Assembly: GCF_004803835.1 (NCBI RefSeq)
Contig: NZ_CP012545.1
Coordinates: 1,674,001 to 1,738,000 of the forward strand
Length of the DNA: 64,000 bases
From: Campylobacter sp. RM6914
GTDB lineage: Bacteria; Campylobacterota; Campylobacteria; Campylobacterales; Campylobacteraceae
Reading direction: 5' to 3'
Part shown: one piece after another, positions 1-8,054 of the stretch
Numbering within the stretch: position 1 is the first letter of the stretch
Layout: each line of letters opens with the position of its first letter
Notes under the pieces: model-generated
What the model was told of the DNA's origin: nothing
Database searches by the model: none
The model's input: the letters and a program-made list of their open reading frames with translations, nothing else
Translations under genes and position numbers: made by a program

Positions 1-46
1 GGCGCTCTACTGGCTAGCTTTTGGGCTAGCAAAACTAACCTAGCAC

Positions 47-74
47 AAAAGAGTAGCATTAAAGCTACCCTTTT
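47..74. terminator. Imperfect hairpin, possible bidirectional terminator
   Basis: AAAAGAGTAGC (47-57) can pair with GCTACCCTTTT (64-74) with one mismatch around a 6-nt loop. The A-run on one side and T-run on the other would make it act on both strands. It lies just beyond the stop of the small gene at 81-299 (minus). Confidence 0.55.
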
Positions 75-80
75 GTAGTT

Positions 81-299
81 TTACTTTTTGTCTTCTAGTT
101 TGGCTAGGTGTCCTGCCAAAAACGAGCCAAATTCCTCTTGCGTGAGAACTCTTTTATCCCCAAGCAAAGCTTTACACTCTTTACCAAGCTCGCATAAAAT
201 TTTACGATTTACCTCGCTTTGTGATTTACCATTTTTAGCAAGTATGTTGTTTAACTCATAATCCTCTGAAAAATTTACCAACTCTGCGTCTTTTGCCAT
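81..299 (-). CDS. Hypothetical protein, 72 aa
   Basis: I do not recognise the family. The product is small, soluble-looking and charged, with no signal peptide or membrane segment, and its C-terminus is rich in Lys/Glu/Asp. AAGGAG stands six bases before the ATG, so it is probably a real gene. It is the last gene of a minus-strand run nrdB – nitrilase – pcm – this gene, with a 71-bp gap after pcm and a hairpin just after its stop. No motif suggests a function. Confidence 0.7.
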   Translation of the reverse strand: MAKDAELVNFSEDYELNNILAKNGKSQSEVNRKILCELGKECKALLGDKRVLTQEEFGSFLAGHLAKLEDKK

Positions 300-370
300 T
301 TTAACTCCTTGTAAAGATATTTTAAAAGTATACGCCTTTTTGGTTAATGCATGGATAAATTTAAATCAAG

Positions 371-1003
371 TTACTCTCTGCCTGTTAGCAAAGACACAAA
401 AAGACACTCGTCAAAGATATGCTCACTTATATTTGCATCAGAGTCCTTTTTATACTGGACTATGTATTGTTTATCGGCTTTTTTTATAGGAGCCACTAAA
501 ATTCCACCGCTTTTAAGCTGGTTAAAGAGGGTTTGAGGCACTTCGTCGGTTGCTGCAGAAAGAAGAATTCTATCATATGGAGCATAGCTTTTCCAGCCGT
601 TATTACCGTCGTCATATCTTACATGAACATTTCTGATCTTTAGCGTTTCAAAACGTTTTTTTGCCTGCATGGCTAGTTTTTCGATACGCTCTACACTAAA
701 GACGCGGTGAGCAAGGTTTGAAAGTATAGCAGCTTGATAACCGCTTCCACAGCCTATCTCAAGCACATTATCGATATTTTCACACTCAAGTGCGCTTGTC
801 ATCTTTGCCACGGTTAGCGGTGAGCTTATCCATTGATTACCTGCGATAGGTTGGGCATTAAGTGAATACGCATGTGCGCCAACAGGAGAAAATATCTCCC
901 TTGGGGTGTTACAAATAGCCCTATAAAGCTTTGGTGTAAGCATTATCTCATCAGCTATATCATCGGCTAAATTTTTACATTTTATCTCTTCTAATGCGTT
1001 CAA
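371..1003 (-). CDS. pcm: Protein-L-isoaspartate O-methyltransferase
   Basis: The enzyme methylates abnormal L-isoaspartyl residues with S-adenosylmethionine, starting repair of aged cytosolic proteins. The 210-aa length is normal for the family. The glycine-rich AdoMet motif VLEIGCGSGYQAA lies near residues 81-93, preceded by the family segment QPIAGNQWISSP, and GGILVAPI follows. The start reads TTG, with AGGAAG at a suitable distance, so a TTG start is plausible. It is separated by 52 bp from the nitrilase-family gene and is likely in the same transcript. C. jejuni also keeps pcm near nrdB and pyrE. Confidence 0.92.
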   Translation of the reverse strand: MNALEEIKCKNLADDIADEIMLTPKLYRAICNTPREIFSPVGAHAYSLNAQPIAGNQWISSPLTVAKMTSALECENIDNVLEIGCGSGYQAAILSNLAHRVFSVERIEKLAMQAKKRFETLKIRNVHVRYDDGNNGWKSYAPYDRILLSAATDEVPQTLFNQLKSGGILVAPIKKADKQYIVQYKKDSDANISEHIFDECLFVSLLTGRE

Positions 1004-1055
1004 TTTTCTCTTCCTAACTTTTACATAATTTCTAAATTTTGTTTTATTTGAGTGA

Positions 1056-1793
1056 TTAAATTTCTGTCAAATTTTGTGCTTTTTTGAATTCTCCATCCGG
1101 TAAAAAAACACCACTAAACTCAAGATCAAGCGAACTTGCAACTACGACATAGCAAATATTTACCATAGCTAATGCCTTGCAAAGTAACACAAAAGCTTCT
1201 TTCCTCTCTTTGCCCCACATAGCCGGGACTAAGATGATCTCAGCACTCTTAAGCCTTTGCCAAAGATCTATAAATCTAAGCTCAAAGCAGATCAAAACTC
1301 CGACCTTAATACCTTTAAATTCAAAAATTTTTACCTCGCTCTCATCGGCAGCACTAAATTTTTCATACTCCAATTTTGGACGAAAGAGTTTTGTTTTGGA
1401 TTGAGCGTGAAAAACTTGCGTATCATTTAGGATAACAAATTCATTAAATATCCTTGCAGATACTTTTTCATGCTCTTTAGTGGTATCAGTCTTTTGTATG
1501 CTCTTTAGATGGGTAAAGGCTAAAAATTTATCTTCGCTTAAAGCGTCTTGCAACTCCTCCATCAAGATAGAGTCAAAGCTACCTAACATCTGTGGTAGCA
1601 TGGCGCTATTTGCTCCTGCAAAAAATCCGTCAAAATCATATCCGCTAACACAAAGCTCGCTTGCAAGCATTAGCGAATTTCTGGGGGCTTGTGAGATTTT
1701 ATCCATCAACTCAAGCTTTCGTAATTGAACATTTGATGCACTAAGCGTTACCGGATATAAATTTAACTCCGTTAAATTTTGATCAGAAGTCAT
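1056..1793 (-). CDS. Carbon-nitrogen hydrolase (nitrilase superfamily)
   Basis: A cytosolic amidase/nitrilase-superfamily protein of about 245 aa; the substrate cannot be told from sequence. The Glu-Lys-Cys triad is recognisable: Glu in LASELCVSGYDF near residue 46, Lys in TKLFRPKLEYEKF near 140, and Cys in GVLICFELRF near 170. I prefer the ATG at 1793; the frame is open to a TTG at 1796. The gene overlaps the last codons of nrdB by about 10 bp, which suggests translational coupling. The length is slightly short for the family but no motif is missing. Confidence 0.85.
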   Translation of the reverse strand: MTSDQNLTELNLYPVTLSASNVQLRKLELMDKISQAPRNSLMLASELCVSGYDFDGFFAGANSAMLPQMLGSFDSILMEELQDALSEDKFLAFTHLKSIQKTDTTKEHEKVSARIFNEFVILNDTQVFHAQSKTKLFRPKLEYEKFSAADESEVKIFEFKGIKVGVLICFELRFIDLWQRLKSAEIILVPAMWGKERKEAFVLLCKALAMVNICYVVVASSLDLEFSGVFLPDGEFKKAQNLTEI

Positions 1794-2805
1794 CAAAACT
1801 TAAGCTGCCCTTTGAGTAGTTTGTGACCTTGCTTTCAAAGAAATTTGACTTTTGATCGTTAAATTTAGCAAAGTCATCAACCCATTTTATCGGATGTTTG
1901 GCATTGTATTTGCGCTTTAAGCCAATAGCAACCAAGCGTTGATCTACAAGATAATGGATGTATTCTTCGATGATATCGTCGGTAAGACCCATGATTTGAT
2001 TTTGAGTGATATATCTACCCCATTTTATCTCTAAATTTCCGGCTTTTTCAAACATGTCATAAATTTTTGCTTCAACTTCAGCCGTAAAGAGGTCTGGGCG
2101 CTCGGTGCGAACACTGTTTATCATGTTTTGAAAAAGTAGTAAGTGAGTTATCTCATCTCTTTGGATAAAGCGTATCATTTGGGCTGAGCCTAGCATTTTA
2201 CCGGCACGTGCAAGCGCATATATCGCCGTAAATCCGCTATAAAAATAAATTCCCTCTAAAATTTGGTTTGCCACCATTGCAAGCAATAGCTTTTCATCCG
2301 TTACCTCGCCAGCTAACTCCTCATAAACGCTTGAGATATAGTCATTTTTCTCCCTTAAAACCTCGTCGTGCTTTTCCATCTCATAGATAAGGTCGGTATT
2401 ATCACATATCGCCTCAACCATAACAGCATAAGACTTAGAGTGGTTTGCCTCTTCGTATGCTTGGCGAGCTAGACATGCGTTGATCTCAGGAGCAGTGATG
2501 TATGGATTTATATTGTCGGCAAGGTTATTTGTTTGGAAACTATCCATGGAGATTAGTTGGCTCCAAACAAGGTCATACATGCGCTTTTCTGCCTGAGTTA
2601 GGTTGTAGGCGTAGTCGCGCACGTCATCAGTAGTATCTACTTCTTTTGGAAACCAGGTGTTTGCCTCCATTAAGTCCCAAAGCTTTAACGCCCATTGATA
2701 CTTTGCCTTGGTGAAATTTAAGATCCCGTGCGGATTGCCGTTAAATACGCGACGATCTGTCAAGGTTTCATTTGAACTTGGATTATAAATTCGTTTTCTA
2801 TTCAT
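1783..2805 (-). CDS. nrdB: Ribonucleoside-diphosphate reductase, beta subunit
   Basis: Small subunit (R2) of class Ia ribonucleotide reductase; it carries the di-iron centre and tyrosyl radical needed by NrdA to make deoxyribonucleotides. At 340 aa it has normal length. Iron ligands are visible in YEEANHSKSY, where the Tyr four residues after the His is the position of the radical Tyr in E. coli R2, and in RDEITHLLLFQN. The C-terminus ends in an acidic/Phe tail (SLSFDDF) typical of the R1-binding peptide. nrdA is not in this window. It is the first gene of the run leading to pcm. Confidence 0.95.
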   Translation of the reverse strand: MNRKRIYNPSSNETLTDRRVFNGNPHGILNFTKAKYQWALKLWDLMEANTWFPKEVDTTDDVRDYAYNLTQAEKRMYDLVWSQLISMDSFQTNNLADNINPYITAPEINACLARQAYEEANHSKSYAVMVEAICDNTDLIYEMEKHDEVLREKNDYISSVYEELAGEVTDEKLLLAMVANQILEGIYFYSGFTAIYALARAGKMLGSAQMIRFIQRDEITHLLLFQNMINSVRTERPDLFTAEVEAKIYDMFEKAGNLEIKWGRYITQNQIMGLTDDIIEEYIHYLVDQRLVAIGLKRKYNAKHPIKWVDDFAKFNDQKSNFFESKVTNYSKGSLSFDDF

Positions 2806-2874
2806 GTTTTACCTTTAGTTTTTAGGTGATTTTACCCAAAATAAGGTTAAATAAAGTTTGTGACACACACCAAG

Positions 2875-3975
2875 TTATCTATTTATACGTTTAAAAGTAA
2901 GCATAAACCCACTAATCGTCAAAATACAAAATAAAATACAAACAAGCGAAAATATAGCTCTTCCAACCTCGCCAAAAACATCTCCTTGATGAATGCTAAG
3001 CACAAATCGACTTACATCTCTTGGAGTTTTAAATTTGCTATCGTTTTTGTTTGGCTCGACTTTTATCTCCGAACTAAATTCCATCAGCTTTCCGTTCTTA
3101 GCCACCTTGAAAAATCTCTCATCACCCTTATCATGTCGCACACTATAAATACCGCCTTGCACAACCAGTGTAGTATCGCGTAAATTTGAGTCGTCATAAA
3201 TTTCATCGATATATTTAAATTTTTCGCTATCTAGCGGATTAAAAGCTCTTTTATGATGCTTGTGGCTCATGCTTGCGGTTTGTAGTCCAAATGCTTTGTT
3301 TACGCCATTTTTGATAAATCCGTAAGACCAGTAAAGCCCTGTTAAAGCCATTATGAGCAAAAAAAGTGCACACCACACACCAAGCACACCATGTATCTTG
3401 TATAAAAACGCATATCCGCGACTTTTAAAGCTTATGCTCATTGCATTTTTGATACCGCGTCTTAGCAGCGGCATATAAAGCCAAATTCCACTTAATATCA
3501 ACAGCACAAGGCTTACCGTGCTAATGGCAACTATATGTTTACCGGCAATTCTTGCTGTGTCATTTTGCATAAAAGAAAGGGCTAAATTTCTATGAAGCAT
3601 AAGCATAAACTGCGCGACTTGCCTAGTCTTATCCTCTTTGATATCGCCCGTGTAGGGGTTGATAAAAAGTGTTTGAAGGGAATTTGTGGTTTGAATTCTT
3701 GCTATTAATGCGTCATCTTTAAGGCTTGAGATTTGCATGCTGGCAAAGCCTATTTTTTCATATTTTTTGATAATGTTTTCTAAAATCTCACTTGGCTTTA
3801 GCCTTTTTTCATCCAGTGGCTCGACCTTTAAATTTGAGCTATTTACGACGCCAATTATCTCATTTTGATACTGGACAAATACTGCACTAAGCGTGATAAT
3901 CAACAAGGGTAATGTAGCAAGAAATGACAAAAGCAAGTGGAGATTAAAGACAAATTTATTGCGCCTAAAAAGCAT
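2875..3975 (-). CDS. PepSY-associated transmembrane protein
   Basis: Inner-membrane protein of 366 aa with the PepSY_TM layout: an N-terminal membrane helix (residues about 10-30), a periplasmic PepSY-like part, two helices near 145-170 and 195-215, a second periplasmic part and a final helix near 340-360. Relatives are often iron-linked or act as membrane reductases for siderophores, but no partner is nearby here, so the role is uncertain. Conserved His residues (LLLSFL start region, LMLHRNLA, YKIHGVLG, SIHQGDVFG) could bind haem. The ATG at 3975 follows AAGGAG, and that ribosome binding site lies inside a perfect inverted repeat (separate entry). Confidence 0.85.
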   Translation of the reverse strand: MLFRRNKFVFNLHLLLSFLATLPLLIITLSAVFVQYQNEIIGVVNSSNLKVEPLDEKRLKPSEILENIIKKYEKIGFASMQISSLKDDALIARIQTTNSLQTLFINPYTGDIKEDKTRQVAQFMLMLHRNLALSFMQNDTARIAGKHIVAISTVSLVLLILSGIWLYMPLLRRGIKNAMSISFKSRGYAFLYKIHGVLGVWCALFLLIMALTGLYWSYGFIKNGVNKAFGLQTASMSHKHHKRAFNPLDSEKFKYIDEIYDDSNLRDTTLVVQGGIYSVRHDKGDERFFKVAKNGKLMEFSSEIKVEPNKNDSKFKTPRDVSRFVLSIHQGDVFGEVGRAIFSLVCILFCILTISGFMLTFKRINR

Positions 3976-3976
3976 T

Positions 3977-4019
3977 ATACTCCTTTTTGAAAAAGATATT
4001 TTATATCAAAAAGGAGTAT
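3977..4019 (-). promoter_or_regulatory. 14-bp perfect inverted repeat covering the ribosome binding site
   Basis: ATACTCCTTTTTGA (3977-3990) is repeated in reverse complement as TCAAAAAGGAGTAT (4006-4019) around a 15-nt AT-rich spacer. In the mRNA of the PepSY gene the copy next to the ATG carries the AAGGAG Shine-Dalgarno, and the upstream copy is exactly complementary to it. It could be a translation-blocking hairpin or a DNA operator. Confidence 0.6.
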
Positions 4020-4041
4020 TATACAATAATAAAAAATTATT

Positions 4042-4464
4042 TTAAATATTTTTTTTACAAACAGGAGCACTTTTAGTAAGGATATCATGTAAATTTAATC
4101 TATCCTTCCTAAAAAAACAAAGCAATAACCCAACCACACTAAAACCGGCGATAGCAAAACAAATATATCGCAAGATGGCGTGAATAAAACCAACCTTGCG
4201 CCCAGTAGCTAAATTTATAAGGTAAATTCCTTGCGCCCTATAACCTGGGCTTTGGGCACTTATTGCAAAAAATAGCGATAAAAGCAGGCAAAAAGCGATG
4301 TTGCACATAAGTATGGCAATTTGCGAATTTTGAAAGTCGTTTTTGCCATCCATTATAAGATAGGTCGTTATATAAAGGATCGGCATGAAGATTATAAACA
4401 TATCGATAACAAAGGCTTTAAAGCGCAGATACACAGGCGCTATCGTAGCCTTTGTTTTTGGCAT
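4042..4464 (-). CDS. RDD family membrane protein
   Basis: A 140-aa inner-membrane protein with the RDD signature in APVYLRFKAFVIDMFIIFMP (R and D residues in the first helix) and three or four hydrophobic segments (about 14-34, 45-67, 95-115). The family is widespread and poorly defined; some members affect Na+ or H+ exchange. Its ATG shares a base with the pyrE stop codon (TAATG at 4464-4466), so it is translated with pyrE and frr. AGGGG precedes the start. Assignment rests on the RDD motif and topology. Confidence 0.8.
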   Translation of the reverse strand: MPKTKATIAPVYLRFKAFVIDMFIIFMPILYITTYLIMDGKNDFQNSQIAILMCNIAFCLLLSLFFAISAQSPGYRAQGIYLINLATGRKVGFIHAILRYICFAIAGFSVVGLLLCFFRKDRLNLHDILTKSAPVCKKNI

Positions 4465-5072
4465 TAATTACCCCTACTTCCGGGCTTTATCGCTTCGCTT
4501 CCGTTTTTGCAGAGTGGACAGTCGCTTGGCTCATAAATTTCAAATTCGAAATTTCCAAGCGCAAAAAGCGGCTTATTAAATGGCAGCTTACACTCAGGTT
4601 TTCTATCGCTGTTAATGTTTGCAAGTGAGCAAAAACCACGATTGGCAAGTGCGGCAAAACCAACTACAACACCGCCAAGCTCTTCGATTATCCTAGCGCT
4701 TTCAAGAGCCGAGCCTCCAGTAGTAATGATATCTTCACAGATTATAAATCTCTCGCCCTTTTTAACCTCAAAACCGCGTCTTAGACTCATAATCTTATTT
4801 ACGCGCTCGGTAAATATAAATCTTTTTTTAGCAGCACGCGCTAGTTCGTAACCCGCCAAAACTCCGCCTAAAGCAGGAGAACAAACGCTATCAAATTCAA
4901 CACCGCTTTTAACTATTACGCTTGCTAGCTCGTCAGATAATTTTCCGGCTAGTTCAGGGTTTTCAAGAACCTTTGCGCTTTGTAAATAAAACTGCGAGTG
5001 GTTGCCACTACTTAATAAAAAATGACCCTCCAAATACGCTCCGGCTTCGCGATAAATTTGCTCTAAATTCAT
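4464..5072 (-). CDS. pyrE: Orotate phosphoribosyltransferase
   Basis: It joins orotate to PRPP to give orotidine monophosphate, the fifth step of pyrimidine synthesis. The PRPP-binding motif [17 protein letters not shown] is clear near residues 110-127 and the N-terminal [15 protein letters not shown] segment is typical. Length is about 202 aa. The start is most likely ATG at 5072, which has AAGG seven bases upstream; the frame is open to a TTG at 5078 that would overlap frr. It lies three bases after frr and shares a base with the RDD gene, forming a tight frr-pyrE-RDD operon. Confidence 0.95.
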   Translation of the reverse strand: MNLEQIYREAGAYLEGHFLLSSGNHSQFYLQSAKVLENPELAGKLSDELASVIVKSGVEFDSVCSPALGGVLAGYELARAAKKRFIFTERVNKIMSLRRGFEVKKGERFIICEDIITTGGSALESARIIEELGGVVVGFAALANRGFCSLANINSDRKPECKLPFNKPLFALGNFEFEIYEPSDCPLCKNGSEAIKPGSRGN

Positions 5073-5074
5073 TA

Positions 5075-5632
5075 TCAAACCTTTAAAAGTTCAGCCTCTT
5101 TGTCTTTAACAAGAGTGTCTATTTTTGTATTGTAAGCGTCAGTTATCTTTTGAACTTCCTCTTGTCCTTTTTTGCTCTCATCCTCGGAAACCGCTTTATC
5201 TTTTTCTAGCTTTTTAACATCATCATTTGCGTCTTTTCTGATGTTTCTTACGGCGACTTTTGCCTTTTCGCCCATTGCTTTAGAGCGTTTTACGTTTTCT
5301 TGGCGTTGCTCGATAGTCATAGGTGGGAAAAACAGCTTAACGCATTCACCATCGGAATTTGGATTAACACCGATATTTGCGGCTTGTATAGCAGATGATA
5401 TAGCCTTTATCATGCTTTTTTCCCAAGGAGTTATCGTGATAGTTGAAGCATCACTAGCAAGAACGGTAGCGACTTGATTTAAAGCGGTCATAGAACCGTA
5501 GTAATCAACCGTGACATTATCAAGGATGTTGATATTTACTTTACCTGTTCTTAGTGTTGTAAAATCTCGCTTAAGGGCAGCTATAGCTTTTTCGCAACTC
5601 TCTTTTTGGGCTGAATAAATTTCATTTAACAT
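5075..5632 (-). CDS. frr: Ribosome recycling factor
   Basis: RRF splits post-termination ribosomes together with EF-G. The 185-aa length and the long three-helix character match the family. The N-terminal [15 protein letters not shown] segment near residues 19-33 (with the conserved TLRTG), the WEKSMIKAI segment, the [10 protein letters not shown] segment and the charged C-terminal coiled helix [13 protein letters not shown] are all present. Start is ATG at 5632 after a GGAAAAAA stretch. It leads the frr-pyrE-RDD operon; secG lies 150 bp upstream. Confidence 0.96.
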   Translation of the reverse strand: MLNEIYSAQKESCEKAIAALKRDFTTLRTGKVNINILDNVTVDYYGSMTALNQVATVLASDASTITITPWEKSMIKAISSAIQAANIGVNPNSDGECVKLFFPPMTIEQRQENVKRSKAMGEKAKVAVRNIRKDANDDVKKLEKDKAVSEDESKKGQEEVQKITDAYNTKIDTLVKDKEAELLKV

Positions 5633-5668
5633 TTTTTTCCTTTATTAAAATTTTTATGCTTTTAACCT

Positions 5669-5717
5669 AAGCCGGTGCAAGTCTTGCGGCTTCAAGGATC
5701 GTTTAATTAAGAAGCCG
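5669..5717. promoter_or_regulatory. Three mutually complementary arms between secG and frr
   Basis: AAGCCG (5669-5674), CGGCTTC (5687-5693) and GAAGCCG (5711-5717) form two alternative hairpins that share the middle arm. It may simply terminate secG transcription, but the mutually exclusive pairing resembles an attenuator in front of frr. Confidence 0.4.
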
Positions 5718-5782
5718 TAGCTGCAAAACCTTAAGCCTAAAATTTATAAAACCGCAAACCGCCAAAAGCGATTATGCGATGA

Positions 5783-6121
5783 TTATTTTGCTGCCGGAAC
5801 AGGTGCGCTAGGAGCTTCCGGCACTGCCGGTGCAGCTGGACTTTGTGGTATTACAAGCGATTTTACGTCTACACTATCTACCAACGAGCGCTTCATGTCT
5901 TTGTTGTAAAAATATCCAAGAACCAGTGTGTTTAGTATAAAAAGTAAACCTACGATAAAAGTAAATTTAGCTAAAAATCCCGCCGGTCCCTTTGCTCCAA
6001 ACAAGCTTTCGTTGCTACCGCTATATGCGCCAAGACCCATAGACGAACTTTTCTGCAATAAAACCGCGATAGTGATAACTACAGCCAAGACGAATTGTAA
6101 AATTAAAAACAATACACTCAC
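5783..6121 (-). CDS. secG: Preprotein translocase subunit SecG
   Basis: SecG joins SecYE in the inner-membrane protein export channel. The 112-aa product has two membrane helices (about 3-22 and 52-70) joined by the family loop LLQKSSSMGLGAYSGSNE with the glycine-rich GAKGPAGFLAK segment. The C-terminus is an Ala/Pro-rich tail, common in epsilonproteobacterial SecG. Start is GTG at 6121 preceded by AAGGAA. The preceding gene (6185-6568) is on the same strand 60 bp away. Confidence 0.93.
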   Translation of the reverse strand: MSVLFLILQFVLAVVITIAVLLQKSSSMGLGAYSGSNESLFGAKGPAGFLAKFTFIVGLLFILNTLVLGYFYNKDMKRSLVDSVDVKSLVIPQSPAAPAVPEAPSAPVPAAK

Positions 6122-6184
6122 TGAAATTCCTTTAAATTTGAAAAATATTGATGGTCATTATACAAAAAAAGTTTTGAATTTTGA

Positions 6185-6568
6185 TTAAATTTGCTTTTCT
6201 ATCTCGTAAAGCTCATAGCGTATGGATTTGAATAATTCGGAGTATTGCAAATCAATAAGTTTAAAGCACTCTTCAAGCACACGTGCGCTCTCTTGAGCTC
6301 TTTTTAAATTTGCCACAGTTAAATCGCTTAAATTTGTTCTAGCTTGCTCGGCCTTTGTGCTTGGTTTTAGCACATCGTTTGCGGCATCTCTAAATTTAAT
6401 ATACTCTTTTGAAGAAATTTTTGCCTTGTGGCGGAGGTTTTTTATCTTATATGCGAGGTTTGCCTCGTCAAAGACATAACGCATTATATCCTCAACTACG
6501 CGCAAACCCTCTCTTAAGCGATTTAAATTTGCATCTATCACGCGATAAATGCGTTCATTTTCACTCAT
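6185..6568 (-). CDS. ThiD2-like / thiamine-phosphate synthase N-terminal-type protein
   Basis: A soluble protein of about 127 aa resembling the stand-alone or N-terminal ThiD2-type domain found fused to ThiE in Aquifex and relatives. The diagnostic run IYRVIDANLNRLREGLRV near residues 5-22, followed by EDIMRYVFDE and LRHKAKISSKEY, fits this domain as I remember it. A thiamin-related role is an inference from family. The frame is open to a TTG at 6577 preceded by AGGA, while the ATG at 6568 has GGAAG very close; the start is uncertain. It overlaps or abuts the Bax-inhibitor gene stop at 6561-6563, suggesting coupling. Confidence 0.6.
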   Translation of the reverse strand: MSENERIYRVIDANLNRLREGLRVVEDIMRYVFDEANLAYKIKNLRHKAKISSKEYIKFRDAANDVLKPSTKAEQARTNLSDLTVANLKRAQESARVLEECFKLIDLQYSELFKSIRYELYEIEKQI

Positions 6569-7265
6569 CTCTTCCAAAAATTCCTAAAATTTGAAGAAGC
6601 GAAGTAAATAAATTCACAAAATCAAGATACAAGGCAACAGCACCCTCGATAGGTGTTTCATAGTTACCGCGGATAATATTTTGCGTATCATAAAGTATGT
6701 AAGCACTAAACAAGATAGCGCCTATACTAGCTATCGCTAGTTGAACCAAAGGACTTGCAAAGAAAATATTTATCAAGCTTGCCACGACGATAACGACAAG
6801 GGCGATAAAAAGCATCTTGCCCATTGTAGTAAAATCGCGCTTTGTATTCATAGCAAATACACTAAGAGCACCAAATGCAACAGTCGTAAGAGCAAAAGCT
6901 TGAGCTACGATACTAGCGCCACTTGGCATACTTAAGATGGCAGATAAAAGCGGGGTAAGCGTAAGACCGCTAACAAATGTAAAGGCAAATAATAAGACCA
7001 TATTTAGCCCCTCTTTGCGCTTAGCCGCCATAAGACCGAAAAGCAAAACAAATTCGACTATTACAAGTCCCCAAAATAGCATTTTGTTACCCGCAAAAAC
7101 ATGCGCCATGCTAATGCCCACATAAGCACCCGCAGTAGCTGAAAGTAAAGATGCGGCAAAAAGCTGATAAGTTTGCTTAATAAACGAACTTAACGAACTT
7201 TGAGAATACGCAACCTCTTCTCTTTGAGAACTTTGATCAGCGTAGTTTCTGTTATACAAACTCAT
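6561..7265 (-). CDS. Bax inhibitor-1 / YccA family membrane protein
   Basis: A 234-aa protein with seven hydrophobic segments starting near residue 36, typical of the Bax inhibitor-1 (UPF0005/YccA) family. The family signature around the last helices, ILYDTQNIIRG followed by GAVALYLDFVNLFTSLLQILG, is clear. Bacterial members are linked to FtsH control or calcium leak; the exact job in Campylobacter is unknown. Start ATG at 7265 has AAGGAG upstream. In C. jejuni a homologue also sits between secG and the carbonic anhydrase gene. Confidence 0.9.
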   Translation of the reverse strand: MSLYNRNYADQSSQREEVAYSQSSLSSFIKQTYQLFAASLLSATAGAYVGISMAHVFAGNKMLFWGLVIVEFVLLFGLMAAKRKEGLNMVLLFAFTFVSGLTLTPLLSAILSMPSGASIVAQAFALTTVAFGALSVFAMNTKRDFTTMGKMLFIALVVIVVASLINIFFASPLVQLAIASIGAILFSAYILYDTQNIIRGNYETPIEGAVALYLDFVNLFTSLLQILGIFGRDE

Positions 7266-7412
7266 ATTAACTCCTTAAATTTTTCCCCTAAATTTAGCCA
7301 AAAATAGGTAAATAATAATTAAAATTTTACTTAATTACGAAAAAATCACAAACATGTTCGTATTAAATAAAATTTGATATAATTAAACACAATTAACGTT
7401 TTTGGAGATCTG

Positions 7413-8054
7413 ATGCAATCACTACTTGAAGGTGCCGTTAAATTTATGGAAGACGGCTTTTTGGAGCATAAAGAGCTTTTTGAAAGCTTACAACACGCTC
7501 AAGATCCACACACCCTTTTTGTCTCTTGTGTTGATTCTCGTGTTGTGCCAAACCTCATCACAAACTGCCTTCCTGGCGAACTTTTTATGGTAAGAAATAT
7601 CGCAAATATCGTCCCTCCTTACCGTGTAAGTAGCGAATTTTTAGCTACTACATCGGCTATAGAGTATGCGCTTGAGGTATTAAATATCAAAAATATCATA
7701 ATCTGCGGTCACTCAAACTGCGGAGGATGCGGGGCGCTATATCAGGACGAGTCTAAATTTATAAACACGCCAAATGTTAAGAACTGGATAAAGCTGATAG
7801 AGCCTATAAAATACGAGGTCTTAAAATTTACAAGCGACGATCCTGCAAAAATGGCTTGGCTAACAGAGCGCTTAAATGTCATAAATTCGATCGAAAATAT
7901 CCTTACGTATCCAAATGTCGAGCGTAATTATTTAGATGGGAATTTAGCTATTTACGGCTGGCATTATATAATTGAAACGGGAGAAATTTTTAGCTATGAT
8001 TTAGAGAGTAAAACCTTTAAACTTTTAGCTATCAGACAGGATACTCATGAGTAA
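7413..8054 (+). CDS. Beta-class carbonic anhydrase
   Basis: Zinc enzyme that interconverts CO2 and bicarbonate in the cytosol; important for capnophilic Campylobacter. The zinc and catalytic motif CVDSRVVP lies near residues 38-45 (Cys, Asp, Arg), and GHSNCGGC near 98-105 supplies the His and Cys ligands. The 213-aa length is normal. TTGGAG precedes the ATG. Its 3' end overlaps the start of the MscS gene by 8 bp, so the two are co-translated, as in C. jejuni (canB next to an mscS gene). Confidence 0.93.
   Translation: MQSLLEGAVKFMEDGFLEHKELFESLQHAQDPHTLFVSCVDSRVVPNLITNCLPGELFMVRNIANIVPPYRVSSEFLATTSAIEYALEVLNIKNIIICGHSNCGGCGALYQDESKFINTPNVKNWIKLIEPIKYEVLKFTSDDPAKMAWLTERLNVINSIENILTYPNVERNYLDGNLAIYGWHYIIETGEIFSYDLESKTFKLLAIRQDTHE

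Noticed and set aside
3977-4019. Fur box in front of the PepSY gene
   Set aside because: The repeat ATACTCC-TTTTTGA does not resemble the GATAATGATAATCATTATC-type consensus, so iron control is not claimed.
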